NCBI GenBank assembly: GCA_013298745.1 | Contig: JAAFIT010000142.1 | Span: forward strand, 1 to 6,592 | Direction of reading: 5' to 3' | From: Sphingomonadales bacterium | GTDB taxonomy: Bacteria; Pseudomonadota; Alphaproteobacteria; Sphingomonadales; Sphingomonadaceae | Length of the DNA: 6,592 nucleotides | Shown: positions 1-6,473 of the stretch, piece by piece | Numbering within the stretch: the first letter of the stretch is position 1 | Layout: every line of letters begins with the position of its first letter | Notes under the pieces: generated by a model | Database searches by the model: none | What the model saw: only the letters and a program-made list of their open reading frames with translations | What the model was told of the DNA's origin: nothing | Position numbers and translations under genes: made by a program

Positions 1-151
1 ACGCTACGGTGTCGAGATCTACGCCGACAAGGTTGACTTCCTCACCAAGGCCCCCGCTGCCGTTGCCCCCGCCGAACCGGCGCCGGCCAAGGGCCGCGGC
101 AAGAAGAAGGCCGACGCCGACCTCGAACTCGCAGACGACATCCCGTTCTGA
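1..151 (+). CDS. ssb: Single-stranded DNA-binding protein, C-terminal part
   Basis: This is the 3' end of an open frame that enters from the left edge; codons begin at base 2 and the TGA stop is at 149-151. The visible 49 residues start with the end of the OB-fold (RYGVEIYADKVDFL), pass through an Ala/Pro-rich flexible linker with a basic GRGKKK stretch, and end in the acidic tip ADDIPF. The acidic-DIPF tip is the SSB tail that recruits replication and repair proteins in bacteria, so the family call is firm although the DNA-binding core is mostly outside the window. SSB coats single-stranded DNA during replication, repair and, when carried by conjugative elements, after entry of the transferred strand. 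An intrinsic terminator starts 12 bases after the stop, so this is the last gene of its transcript. Whether it is the chromosomal or an element-borne copy cannot be decided here; the accessory neighbours favour the latter. Confidence 0.9.
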   Translation, partial: RYGVEIYADKVDFLTKAPAAVAPAEPAPAKGRGKKKADADLELADDIPF

Positions 152-163
152 TCGGGACCTGCG

Positions 164-194
164 CCCCGGCGGGCTTCGCCCGCCGGGGCTTTCG
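164..194 (+). terminator. Intrinsic terminator after ssb
   Basis: CCCCGGCGGGC at 164-174 pairs perfectly with GCCCGCCGGGG at 178-188, closing a TTC loop inside a C-TTCG-type turn, and is followed by CTTTCGT. The very stable 11-bp GC stem directly after the ssb stop is a typical Rho-independent terminator, although the U-tract is short. Confidence 0.85.
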
Positions 195-580
195 TCTGCT
201 CCCGACGCGCGAAGTCAAATGACAGCAGTGCCGGCGTTGATGATGAAGCGCAGAGCAGATCAACTGCAGGAGCTGAAACGCCAAAAACGCCGGGTGATGC
301 CGGGGTTAATGAGCAAGCGGCAGGATTTTGGGGAGGGTTGTTCAGGTCCGGTTGGTCGAAAAGCTATGGATTGCAGCGCCGAAAGGGCAAGGATTGGGCG
401 TCTCGGCCTGACGGCCGACCCCGTCCTACTCGCTGCGCTCACCGAGCCAGCTGAAGCTGTCTCGGCCCTGCGGGTTACGACCGGATGACGCGAAAACAAC
501 GCTGCGATCAGGCGGTCCAATACGACAGATGGGGAGGGGGCAGGAAGACGCTGAGCAATCACGTTCAGCGGAGAATGGTC
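195..580. other. Intergenic stretch without a convincing gene
   Basis: About 385 bases lie between the ssb terminator and the next supported start. Open frames exist on both strands, but I see no recognisable protein, no good ribosome binding site and none of the third-position GC bias shown by the genes that follow. Local structure includes CCGAG-C-CAGC (442-451) pairing with GCTG-T-CTCGG (456-465) around a TGAA loop, and a GGCC-TGAC-GGCC inverted repeat near 406-416. It may hold the promoter or leader of the 581 gene, or decayed sequence. No clear sigma70-type promoter could be picked out. Confidence 0.5.
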
Positions 581-907
581 ATGTCGATCGCCTGCAAGGA
601 TTGCGATGGCCTGGCAGCGTTCGCCGCCGAATTCGGCATCGCCCCGCTGCCGCCGATGGTTTCGAAAGGTGAGGCGGCCGCCGTTCGTCGAGCAATTCCG
701 CTCGGCGAAGGGAAAACGGCAATGCTTCAGCGCTCCCGCCTCCTCGACTGTCTGATCCTCATCCTCGGTCTCGCGATCGTCCTCGACACCTCGATCCAGC
801 TGCGCGGCGCTCCCGACGATAACATCGTCTGGCAGCCGATCACCGAAACCCCCGACTGCTGCGACGTCGAGGCGATCGACGATCTCCATCCCGTCTTCAA
901 AGCTTGA
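581..907 (+). CDS. Hypothetical protein, 108 aa, with a hydrophobic segment
   Basis: I do not recognise this family. The ATG at 581 is preferred over in-frame upstream starts because GGAG at 570-573 sits 7 bases before it. Codons in this frame end mostly in G or C, whereas the other plus frame reads as Ser/Arg/Pro-rich shadow, which supports this frame. The protein starts MSIACKDCDG with a CxxC pair, has an Ala-rich first half, then a run LILILGLAIV (about residues 56-65) flanked by Asp on both sides, and a polar end with an adjacent Cys pair (TPDCCDVEA). The hydrophobic run is rather short for a membrane helix. The TGA stop lies 11 bases before the probable start of the next gene, and the two are likely co-transcribed. 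Confidence 0.55.
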   Translation: MSIACKDCDGLAAFAAEFGIAPLPPMVSKGEAAAVRRAIPLGEGKTAMLQRSRLLDCLILILGLAIVLDTSIQLRGAPDDNIVWQPITETPDCCDVEAIDDLHPVFKA

Positions 908-918
908 GAGTGGCAATC

Positions 919-1437
919 ATGCACATGGTCAGCTTCAGCATCGGCTCCACGCTGAGCGACGAGCCTTGCGCCCAGACCGGCATCACAGCCAACTGGGTCA
1001 CTCTCCAGCAGCTCGAATGCACGGTCTATCGTGCCGCGCTCATCGCGCGCTTCGGCGTGCCGCCCGAAGGCGCCCGCCTCGCGATCAAGTCGCACAACCA
1101 TGACTTCGGCAGCTATGCCCAGGTCGAAATCGTCTTCGACCGCGACGACGCCGACAGCGGCGCCTGGTTCGAGCGGGTTGAGGACGGCCTATCGACGTGG
1201 CTCGAGGCCAACTTCACCGCCCCGGTCGACTATGACGACCGGGCTCAGGAACGCGTCGGTTCGAGGCGTGATGCCGGCGACGTCATCACCGCCGCGCTGA
1301 TGACATCGCAGCAGCTCGTTAACAGCGGTCATGCAACCGATCGCGAGCACGACGCCGTCAGGCATCTCAGCGCCGCCTATCCGGCGTGCGCGGCCGAAGC
1401 GGCACGCCGCTTGCTGGCGATCGCCGCTGACCATTGA
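919..1437 (+). CDS. Hypothetical protein, about 172 aa
   Basis: This is a clear coding frame with strong GC bias at third codon positions, but I cannot name the family. The chosen ATG at 919 has GAGAG at 906-910 as a ribosome binding site; ATG 925 is an alternative, and a TTG at 904 would overlap the previous stop as TTGA. The N-terminal two thirds is a mixed alpha/beta-looking domain (around residues 25-95: QLECTVYRAALIARFGV and SYAQVEIVFDRDD) with aromatic and acidic residues. The last third is alanine- and histidine-containing and looks helical (HLSAAYPACAAEAARRLL). No transmembrane segment, signal peptide or metal-binding motif is visible. It follows the 108-aa gene closely and precedes the toxin-antitoxin promoter. 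It is probably soluble. Confidence 0.75.
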   Translation: MHMVSFSIGSTLSDEPCAQTGITANWVTLQQLECTVYRAALIARFGVPPEGARLAIKSHNHDFGSYAQVEIVFDRDDADSGAWFERVEDGLSTWLEANFTAPVDYDDRAQERVGSRRDAGDVITAALMTSQQLVNSGHATDREHDAVRHLSAAYPACAAEAARRLLAIAADH

Positions 1438-1460
1438 GACACATGTCCACAGGGCGCGGC

Positions 1461-1489
1461 TTGCATTCTTATACAATATTTTGTATAGG
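1461..1489 (+). promoter_or_regulatory. Promoter and palindromic operator of the toxin-antitoxin operon
   Basis: TATACAA (1470-1476) and TTGTATA (1481-1487) form a perfect 7-bp inverted repeat around TATT, the only strongly AT-rich patch nearby. It overlaps a possible sigma70-type promoter: TTGCAT (1461-1466), 17 bases, TATAGG (1484-1489); TACAAT at 1472-1477 is another -10 candidate. HigA-type antitoxins usually bind such palindromes and repress their own operon, so this is the likely operator. With the first -10 the transcript would start at or near the ATG at 1495; with the second the leader would be only about ten bases. Confidence 0.65.
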
Positions 1490-1494
1490 CAATT

Positions 1495-1836
1495 ATGCCA
1501 GAGGAAACGAAAGCCATCGCGTTTCGCGGCACTGCGCTTGCCGACCTTCGCGCTTTCCCGATTGCGGCGAGACGCGAGGCCGGCTTCCAGCTTGATCGCG
1601 TCCAACACGGACTCGACCCGTCGGACTGGAAGCCGATGACAACGATTGGCGCCGGTTGTCGTGAAATCCGGATCAGGGATGCCGATGGCGCTTTCCGGGT
1701 CATCTATGTGGCGAAATTCGAGGCGGCGGTGTTCGTCATTCACTGCTTCCAGAAGAAGACGCAGAAGACCAGTCAGCAGGACCTGGCGCTGGCAACGAAA
1801 CGCTATCACGAGCTTTTGAAGGAGATCGGCAAGTGA
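1495..1836 (+). CDS. higB: HigB/RelE-type toxin (phage Gp49-like family)
   Basis: The 113-residue protein has the hallmark of the Gp49-like branch of the RelE/ParE superfamily: a middle strand block (CREIRIRD, residues 55-62), FRVIYVAKF (67-75), then VFVIHCFQKKTQKT (79-92) and a C-terminal helix with ATKRYHELL. Family members are small mRNA-cleaving toxins that act at the ribosome; nuclease activity is known for the family and only inferred here. Length matches the family. The ATG at 1495 follows the operator by seven bases and has no Shine-Dalgarno sequence, which fits a leaderless or near-leaderless message. The gene ends in a 4-base GTGA overlap with the antitoxin gene, the usual toxin-first order of higBA modules. 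The symbol rests on family and gene order, not on proven orthology. Confidence 0.88.
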   Translation: MPEETKAIAFRGTALADLRAFPIAARREAGFQLDRVQHGLDPSDWKPMTTIGAGCREIRIRDADGAFRVIYVAKFEAAVFVIHCFQKKTQKTSQQDLALATKRYHELLKEIGK

Positions 1837-2114
1837 CGGAGCAAAAATTTGACAGCGTCTGGGACGCCATCGAGGACAGCCCGGCAGAGGCTGAAAACAT
1901 GCGTGTGCGGTCTGGGCTCATGATCGCCCTTCAGGAGCGCATCAAGAGTTCGGGGATGACGCAGGCAGAAGCTGCCCGACGTTTTGGCGTCACGCAGCCG
2001 CGGATATCGGACCTCATGCGCGGCAAGATCGACGTTTTCGGGATTGATGCCCTTGTGAACATGCTCGCCAGCGCTGGCCTGCATGTCGAATTGACGGTCG
2101 CCGAGGCCGCCTGA
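1833..2114 (+). CDS. higA: HigA-type antitoxin, XRE-family helix-turn-helix
   Basis: The 93-residue protein is the antitoxin partner of the gene it overlaps. It starts at GTG 1833 inside the toxin stop (GTGA), with GAAGGAG at 1818-1824 as ribosome binding site, stronger than anything before the toxin; this favours more antitoxin than toxin. An acidic N-terminus (DSVWDAIEDSPAEAE) is followed by a helix-turn-helix at about residues 43-64 (MTQAEAARRFGVTQPRISDLMRGK) and a C-terminal helix and strand (NMLASAGLHVELTV). The layout fits the HTH_37-like antitoxins usually paired with Gp49-like toxins. It should bind the toxin and, through the HTH, the palindrome at 1470-1487. Confidence 0.88.
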   Translation: MTEQKFDSVWDAIEDSPAEAENMRVRSGLMIALQERIKSSGMTQAEAARRFGVTQPRISDLMRGKIDVFGIDALVNMLASAGLHVELTVAEAA

Positions 2115-2141
2115 CGACAGGTTAAAGGGGAGGGCGCTGCG

Positions 2142-2168
2142 CCGGTTCGGGGAATCATCCCGAACCGG
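2142..2168 (+). promoter_or_regulatory. 10-bp hairpin overlapping the next ribosome binding site
   Basis: CCGGTTCGGG (2142-2151) pairs perfectly with CCCGAACCGG (2159-2168); G2152-T2158 could add a wobble pair. The loop holds GAATC (2152-2156), a GANTC methylation site. The right arm's last two G bases are the first two of GGAG (2167-2170), the ribosome binding site of the gene at 2178, so in RNA the stem would partly hide it. There is no U-tract after it, so a terminator for the toxin-antitoxin operon is less likely than translational control or a protein-binding palindrome. Confidence 0.6.
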
Positions 2169-2177
2169 AGACGTGCC

Positions 2178-2870
2178 ATGACCCGTTACAGTCACCTGCG
2201 CGAAATCAGCATCCTGCCCTGCCTGCCGGCAGGCCTAAGCGTCGAAGACGAAATGCTCAGCCCGACAGCACCGAGCTTCGGCCTTCAGCACGTCTATCCG
2301 AATGCCGCGCTGGCGCGCGTCCTCGGATTCCTGAACATCTCGATGGCGCAGTTCCTTGCTCTTGTCGAAAGCCGCAAAGGCATCAAGCTGACATCGTCGA
2401 AGGCACATGGGCCCGACACGGGTCCCTGGCGCCACCGTCCGGAGAACGCGCGCCTCTGGCGCGCCCTGAAGGTCGCGCATAACCCGGCGCTGCCCCAGCT
2501 TCTCGATGATGACGAAATCGTCGAGATCTTCGACAACGCCAGCTACGGCGGCCAGCTCGCCATCGCCGGCATGGTCGACGCCGACTTCTGCCTGCCATCC
2601 GCGCCCTATCCAGCCTTGCGGCTGTCAGGGCGCTTCCAGATCGGGATCATCGATTATGTCTGGGGCTCGGGCCACACCGTCACCTGGGATGGCGCGCTCA
2701 CCGTCGACCTGACCAATGGCCAGGCGGGCGATGCACCCGGCTACAGCTTTAACGACACCTGCGATTTTGCGATCGACTGGTTTCGCTTCCGCATGGTCGC
2801 TCGCGCCGAGTTGCCCAAGGGCAAGCTCTGGCACGCCGAACGCGCGATACCCGTTGCGAAGGCCGCATGA
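2178..2870 (+). CDS. Hypothetical protein, 230 aa
   Basis: This is a good coding frame with high third-position GC, but I do not recognise the family. ATG 2178 has GGAG at 2167-2170, spacing 7. The N-terminal half looks helical and includes LARVLGFLNISMAQFLALVE (about residues 45-64), where a helix-turn-helix-like reading is possible but unproven. The C-terminal half looks beta-rich with many aromatic residues (RFQIGIIDYVWGSGHTVTWD, about 150-169; FNDTCDFAIDWFRFRM, about 190-205). No signal peptide or membrane segment is visible. It opens a set of four small genes and overlaps the next by ATGA, so their translation is probably coupled. Confidence 0.8.
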   Translation: MTRYSHLREISILPCLPAGLSVEDEMLSPTAPSFGLQHVYPNAALARVLGFLNISMAQFLALVESRKGIKLTSSKAHGPDTGPWRHRPENARLWRALKVAHNPALPQLLDDDEIVEIFDNASYGGQLAIAGMVDADFCLPSAPYPALRLSGRFQIGIIDYVWGSGHTVTWDGALTVDLTNGQAGDAPGYSFNDTCDFAIDWFRFRMVARAELPKGKLWHAERAIPVAKAA

Positions 2871-3181
2871 GCGGCCTCGCCATCCGGCATGGGCCGGTTT
2901 GCTGTGCAAAGCCGGGCTGCAGCCTCGAATGGCCACGCGACCCGATCCTCGAGGTCGTCTGCCCGGACTGCGGCGCCGGCATCGGCGTGCGCTGCAAAAG
3001 ACCATCGGGGCATGGAGGCAACTTTGTCGATGCCCATGCGTCGCGGGACATCGCCGCCGACCGACAGGGCGCCTACGGCACCTGTCCGCTTGGGCTGTGC
3101 GGTCTCGAGGCTGCCGCACTTCTCGCCGGCAAACCGGCATCGGCGCGGCCCGTGGGCGCCCAGACCGAACTTCCCCTCTGA
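2867..3181 (+). CDS. Small zinc-binding protein of unknown role, 104 aa
   Basis: The start overlaps the previous stop as ATGA, with GAAGG at 2858-2862 upstream. The core is VCPDCGAGIGVRCKRPSGHG (residues 31-50) followed by H57 and R60: C32 and C35 of a CxxC pair, C43, H49 and H57 would supply zinc ligands. The spacing CPxC-G-A-x-x-G-x-x-C-x-R-P-S-G-H...H-x-x-R resembles short zinc-binding proteins found widely in phages and mobile elements (the Phage_zn_bind type). Extra cysteines at 12, 13 and 18, and at 73 and 78, may form a second site. A nucleic-acid-binding role is plausible but not shown. No catalytic residues are recognised. Confidence 0.75.
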   Translation: MSGLAIRHGPVCCAKPGCSLEWPRDPILEVVCPDCGAGIGVRCKRPSGHGGNFVDAHASRDIAADRQGAYGTCPLGLCGLEAAALLAGKPASARPVGAQTELPL

Positions 3182-3199
3182 CATTGGAAAGGCACCATC

Positions 3200-3466
3200 A
3201 TGAAACGCATCGATGACCCGACAGCCGCGCCTGCGAGAAAGGGTAATTCGTTGTTGTGGCAGATCGCCAAGCAGCGATCGCGCCGCAAACACGTCCTGAG
3301 TGTCCCCATCGCGCTCAGCGCTGATGGCGACACCGTGACGATGATGGGCCTGATCCGCGGCAACGTCTGGGAATATCGGCTCTCCGACCTGGTGTCGCTC
3401 ACCATGCGTGACCGACGTCCGAGCCGCACCGTGCTGGAAGCCCGAGCGCAGGAAGCCAGGTCATGA
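3200..3466 (+). CDS. Hypothetical basic protein, 88 aa
   Basis: Family not recognised. ATG 3200 is preceded by GGAAAGG (3186-3192), a good ribosome binding site. The N-terminus is polar and basic (QIAKQRSRRKH, about residues 22-32). The middle reads as beta strands: VLSVPIALSADGDTVTMMGL, then NVWEYRLSDLVSLTM. The end is Arg-rich (RDRRPSRTV). It could be a small barrel or a nucleic-acid-binding protein, but nothing specific supports that. It ends in a 4-base ATGA overlap with the next gene, so the two are probably expressed together. Confidence 0.7.
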   Translation: MKRIDDPTAAPARKGNSLLWQIAKQRSRRKHVLSVPIALSADGDTVTMMGLIRGNVWEYRLSDLVSLTMRDRRPSRTVLEARAQEARS

Positions 3467-3738
3467 GCCAGAAATCGACCTTCGAAAACATGACCGACGA
3501 TATGCTGTCGGCGCTCATCGACTGGCGCGAACGCCACGGCCGGTCGTGGAAGACCGACCTCTGGGCCGCATGGATGAACGGCTCCGATGCAAGCGATCCA
3601 CGCGGATCATCGCTACGCGCGATCCGCAACCAGCTTGGCGCGTCGTGGCTCGACAATCTGCGGCCGAAGGACCTTGTTGCCGAAGCTGCAAGCAGGGGGG
3701 TGTCGGCCGAGCAATCGGGCAACGATCCCGCTCTCTAG
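3463..3738 (+). CDS. Hypothetical protein, 91 aa
   Basis: Family not recognised. It starts inside the previous stop (ATGA), with AGGA at 3450-3453. The protein is rich in Trp: DWRERHGRSWKTDLWAAWMN (about residues 20-39), and then LRAIRNQLGASWLDNLRP (51-68), an 'LR-RN-G-WL' pattern that suggests a compact helical domain. It is the last gene of the plus-strand set and is followed by a 62-base gap before the convergent end of the methyltransferase gene; no terminator hairpin is obvious in that gap. Confidence 0.72.
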   Translation: MSQKSTFENMTDDMLSALIDWRERHGRSWKTDLWAAWMNGSDASDPRGSSLRAIRNQLGASWLDNLRPKDLVAEAASRGVSAEQSGNDPAL

Positions 3739-3800
3739 CCAGCACATGTAGTCGCCAAAGCGCAGTTCCTATTACTGTGGTCGGACGCGCTCGCCATCGG

Positions 3801-5114
<1,314 letters not shown>

Positions 5115-5128
<14 letters not shown>

Positions 5129-5408
5129 GATCAGACGCCCCTGGCTGGCTGCCATTGGCAGCGGCCTTGCGCGATGGAACTGCCGGCGTCAGCAGCGCCA
5201 GCGACGCCTCAAAGCCATGCTTCATTACAGCCTGAATCAGCTGCGCGACCTCCGTCGGCTCTAGCGCCAGATCGGCTGATTTGAGTACGGCCTCGCCAAG
5301 CTCGATCGCCGCATCACGGCGCGCTTCACGTTCGCGTCTGTCAAACTCATCGCGCTCGGCACGGATGCGCGCCAGCGCCTTCACACTCGTCGATTTTGGA
5401 ATAGCCAT
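5115..5408 (-). CDS. Small charged helical protein, TraC-like layout, 97 aa
   Basis: The start at 5408 is chosen because a GGAG lies about nine bases upstream; an in-frame ATG at 5522 would add 38 residues with no such site. After a short basic start (MAIPKSTSVKALARIRAERD) comes a highly charged helix (EFDRREREARRDAAIELGEA, about residues 20-40), then VLKSADLALEPTEVAQLIQAVMKHG and a disordered end. This order, a charged coiled helix, an 'ELGE-L' segment and a second helix, in about 97 residues, resembles TraC/TraD-like accessory proteins of alphaproteobacterial transfer regions and the sphingomonad DUF6437 type; both comparisons are from memory and are weak. It is the first gene of the minus-strand operon and borders the structured region 5409-5818. 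Confidence 0.72.
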
Positions 5409-5604
5409 AGGTCCACACTCCGCTTGAATGGCGGCCTCTGGACACTGCTGAAAATGCCCGACGCGGCGCTTTCGGACAAGCTCATAATTCAGGTCGGCCT
5501 CGCAGCCGTTGGTGAGCGGCAACGGGCTGGGAAACTGCTGAGGCCCCCCGCAACACCAGCAGAGGTTCCCGTCGGCGTGAGAGGCCCCTGAGCGGAACGG
5601 CGAC

Positions 5605-5698
5605 AGGGCGCAAGGATCGGCGGTCCCCCCAATTTAGCCGGGCCGCCCGGCGCGCGTCTGCGCTGCGCTCGCCGCACCGGGCAACCCAACTAAATCGG
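5605..5698 (-). other. Candidate origin of transfer (MOBQ-like)
   Basis: On the minus strand TTGCGCCCT (5613 to 5605) contains the octamer TGCGCCCT shared, as I recall, by the nick regions of RSF1010 and the Ti plasmid. A large inverted repeat (5629-5698) lies on its 5' side, the side where such origins carry one, although the 16-base gap is longer than usual. The TraC-like gene starts about 200 bases further on; in Ti plasmids the origin lies beside traC. Against it: no relaxase gene is in the window, and an eight-base match is weak. Confidence 0.3.
5629..5698 (-). repeat. 26-bp hairpin paired fully only in minus-strand RNA
   Basis: Positions 5629-5654 pair with 5673-5698 without a break when read as minus-strand RNA, around an 18-base loop. 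Twenty pairs are Watson-Crick and six are G-U (5631/5696, 5638/5689, 5639/5688, 5643/5684, 5644/5683, 5651/5676). On the plus strand each of those six is a C-A mismatch. Such one-sided compensation suggests selection on an RNA, or on single-stranded DNA, of the minus strand. It lies 220 bases upstream of the minus-strand operon and could be part of its leader. Confidence 0.7.
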
Positions 5699-5720
5699 CT
5701 CCCCCACCGCCCGCGAGCGG

Positions 5721-5735
5721 CGCAGCTTCGCTGCG
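5721..5735. repeat. Short inverted repeat CGCAGC-TTC-GCTGCG
   Basis: A perfect 6-bp stem with a TTC loop in a GC-rich stretch, followed by TCCCTGCCCCC. It may be a small hairpin or a protein site; nothing more can be said. Confidence 0.5.
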
Positions 5736-5818
5736 TCCCTGCCCCCTGTCGTCGCCCCACTCAAAGAGGGGGCCACGCCGACGGAAACCCCCGCCGGCGC
5801 CGCTCGAAGGAGACCGAC

Positions 5819-6052
5819 ATGCAGACCGCAACCCTCGACACCCCGACATCGGCCGAAGACCTCAGCCTGTTCATGGCGGCTTATGAGAACGCGGTTCAGC
5901 GGTCGAAGATTTCGAGCTTCGACATCCACGTCATCCAGAACGCCGACGGCTCGTACTGGTGCGCCGACGAAGGCGATTACACCAACCTTCCGGCCTGGGT
6001 CATCGACCGGATCGTCCACACCGTGCCGGGCCGGATGAGCGGCGAATATTGA
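5819..6052 (+). CDS. Hypothetical protein, 77 aa
   Basis: Family not recognised. The start is clear: AAGGAG at 5807-5812, six bases before ATG 5819, and strong third-position GC bias throughout. The protein is acidic and soluble-looking, with helix LSLFMAAYENAVQRSK (about residues 15-30), then FDIHVIQNADGSYWCADEGD (34-53), which looks like two strands, and WVIDRIVHTVPG (about 60-71). No known motif is visible. It lies 12 bases ahead of the DUF4326 gene and both likely form one transcript that ends at the terminator at 6361. Confidence 0.8.
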   Translation: MQTATLDTPTSAEDLSLFMAAYENAVQRSKISSFDIHVIQNADGSYWCADEGDYTNLPAWVIDRIVHTVPGRMSGEY

Positions 6053-6064
6053 GGGAAAACGGCA

Positions 6065-6334
6065 ATGCCGAAAGTGCTCAACAAGAAGCTTCACGGCGTC
6101 CCACCGGGCGCCGTTTACATCGGCCGACCGTCGATCTGGGGAAACCCGTTCGTCATCGGCAAGGATGGCGCGCGCGACGAGGTGGTTGCGAAGTTCGAGG
6201 CGTACTTACGCAACAAGCCAGACCTGTTGTCGCAGCTGCCGAAGCTTGCCGGCAGGGACGTCGTGTGCTGGTGCGCGCCGGCGCGCTGCCACGGCGATGT
6301 GCTGGTCAGAATGGCGAACCAACAGCCCCGATAA
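6065..6334 (+). CDS. DUF4326 family protein, 89 aa
   Basis: The two hallmarks of DUF4326 are both present: YIGRPSIWGNPFVIGKDG (residues 18-35) and VVCWCAPARCHGDVLVRMAN (66-85), with Cys 68, 70 and 75 and His 76. Length and order match the family, which is common in phages and mobile elements and has no established biochemical function that I know of; the Cys/His cluster suggests metal binding or a catalytic thiol, but that is inference. The usual DUF4326 domain is nearly the whole protein. The start at 6065 follows the previous stop by 12 bases; a purine-rich GAGGGAAAA lies about 6-14 bases upstream. Confidence 0.9.
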   Translation: MPKVLNKKLHGVPPGAVYIGRPSIWGNPFVIGKDGARDEVVAKFEAYLRNKPDLLSQLPKLAGRDVVCWCAPARCHGDVLVRMANQQPR

Positions 6335-6360
6335 ACCGCTGATCCAGCCTGCGACAGAAG

Positions 6361-6381
6361 GGGGCTTTGAGCCCCTCTTTT
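6361..6381 (+). terminator. Intrinsic terminator after the DUF4326 gene
   Basis: GGGGCT (6361-6366) pairs with AGCCCC (6370-6375) across a TTG loop, with a possible G-U pair at the base, followed by TCTTTT. It lies 26 bases after the stop at 6334 and should end the 5819-6334 transcript. Confidence 0.82.
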
Positions 6382-6395
6382 GTGCCAGGCGCCGG

Positions 6396-6430
6396 GGCGG
6401 CTCATGGGGCATCGAGCCCCATTCGCCGCC
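6396..6430. repeat. Inverted repeat, 7 + 6 bp stem
   Basis: GGCGGC (6396-6401) and ATGGGGC (6404-6410) pair with GCCCCAT (6416-6422) and GCCGCC (6425-6430), with one 2x2 internal mismatch and the loop ATCGA. It is followed by TTCT and could be a second, backup terminator or a structured RNA element. It lies only 15 bases after the terminator above. Confidence 0.6.
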
Positions 6431-6473
6431 TTCTGCACAATACAATGTCGGCTTCGCCGGACCGCCCCAAAGA

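Larger units (their letters stand above)
5409..5818. other. Structured intergenic region between divergent genes
   Basis: About 410 bases separate the minus-strand operon from the plus-strand gene at 5819. Open frames here are Arg/Gly/Pro-rich shadows without ribosome binding sites. The stretch holds several inverted repeats: CCGTTG/CAACGG (5506-5511 and 5520-5525), CTGCTG/CAGCAG (5535-5540 and 5557-5562), a long hairpin at 5629-5698, and CGCAGC-TTC-GCTGCG (5721-5735). I see no GANTC site in it, unlike the promoter of Caulobacter ccrM. It must contain promoters for both directions, but no clear -35/-10 pair was found; AATTAT at 5484-5489 on the minus strand is only a weak -10 candidate. Confidence 0.6.

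Noticed and set aside
219..488. Plus-strand open frame of 89 codons before the 581 gene, ending in an ATGA overlap with an ATG at 485
   Set aside because: There is no ribosome binding site, no GC bias at third positions and no recognisable product; the overlap is probably chance.
260..916. Long minus-strand open frame of 218 codons
   Set aside because: Over 581-907 it is in register antisense to a frame with better codon use and a ribosome binding site; the rest is Arg/Ser/Pro-rich with no recognisable family.
5715..5750. CTTCGCTGCGTCCCTGCCCC as an IncP (MOBP) nick site
   Set aside because: It resembles the RP4 stretch around the nick (CTTCACC-TATCCTGCCC), but it lacks the A of the YATCCTG core and needs a two-base gap to align.
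5482..5760. Minus-strand open frame of 92 codons in the 5409-5818 gap
   Set aside because: Its Arg/Gly-rich translation and lack of a ribosome binding site suggest a GC-driven open frame; the long hairpin explains the sequence better.
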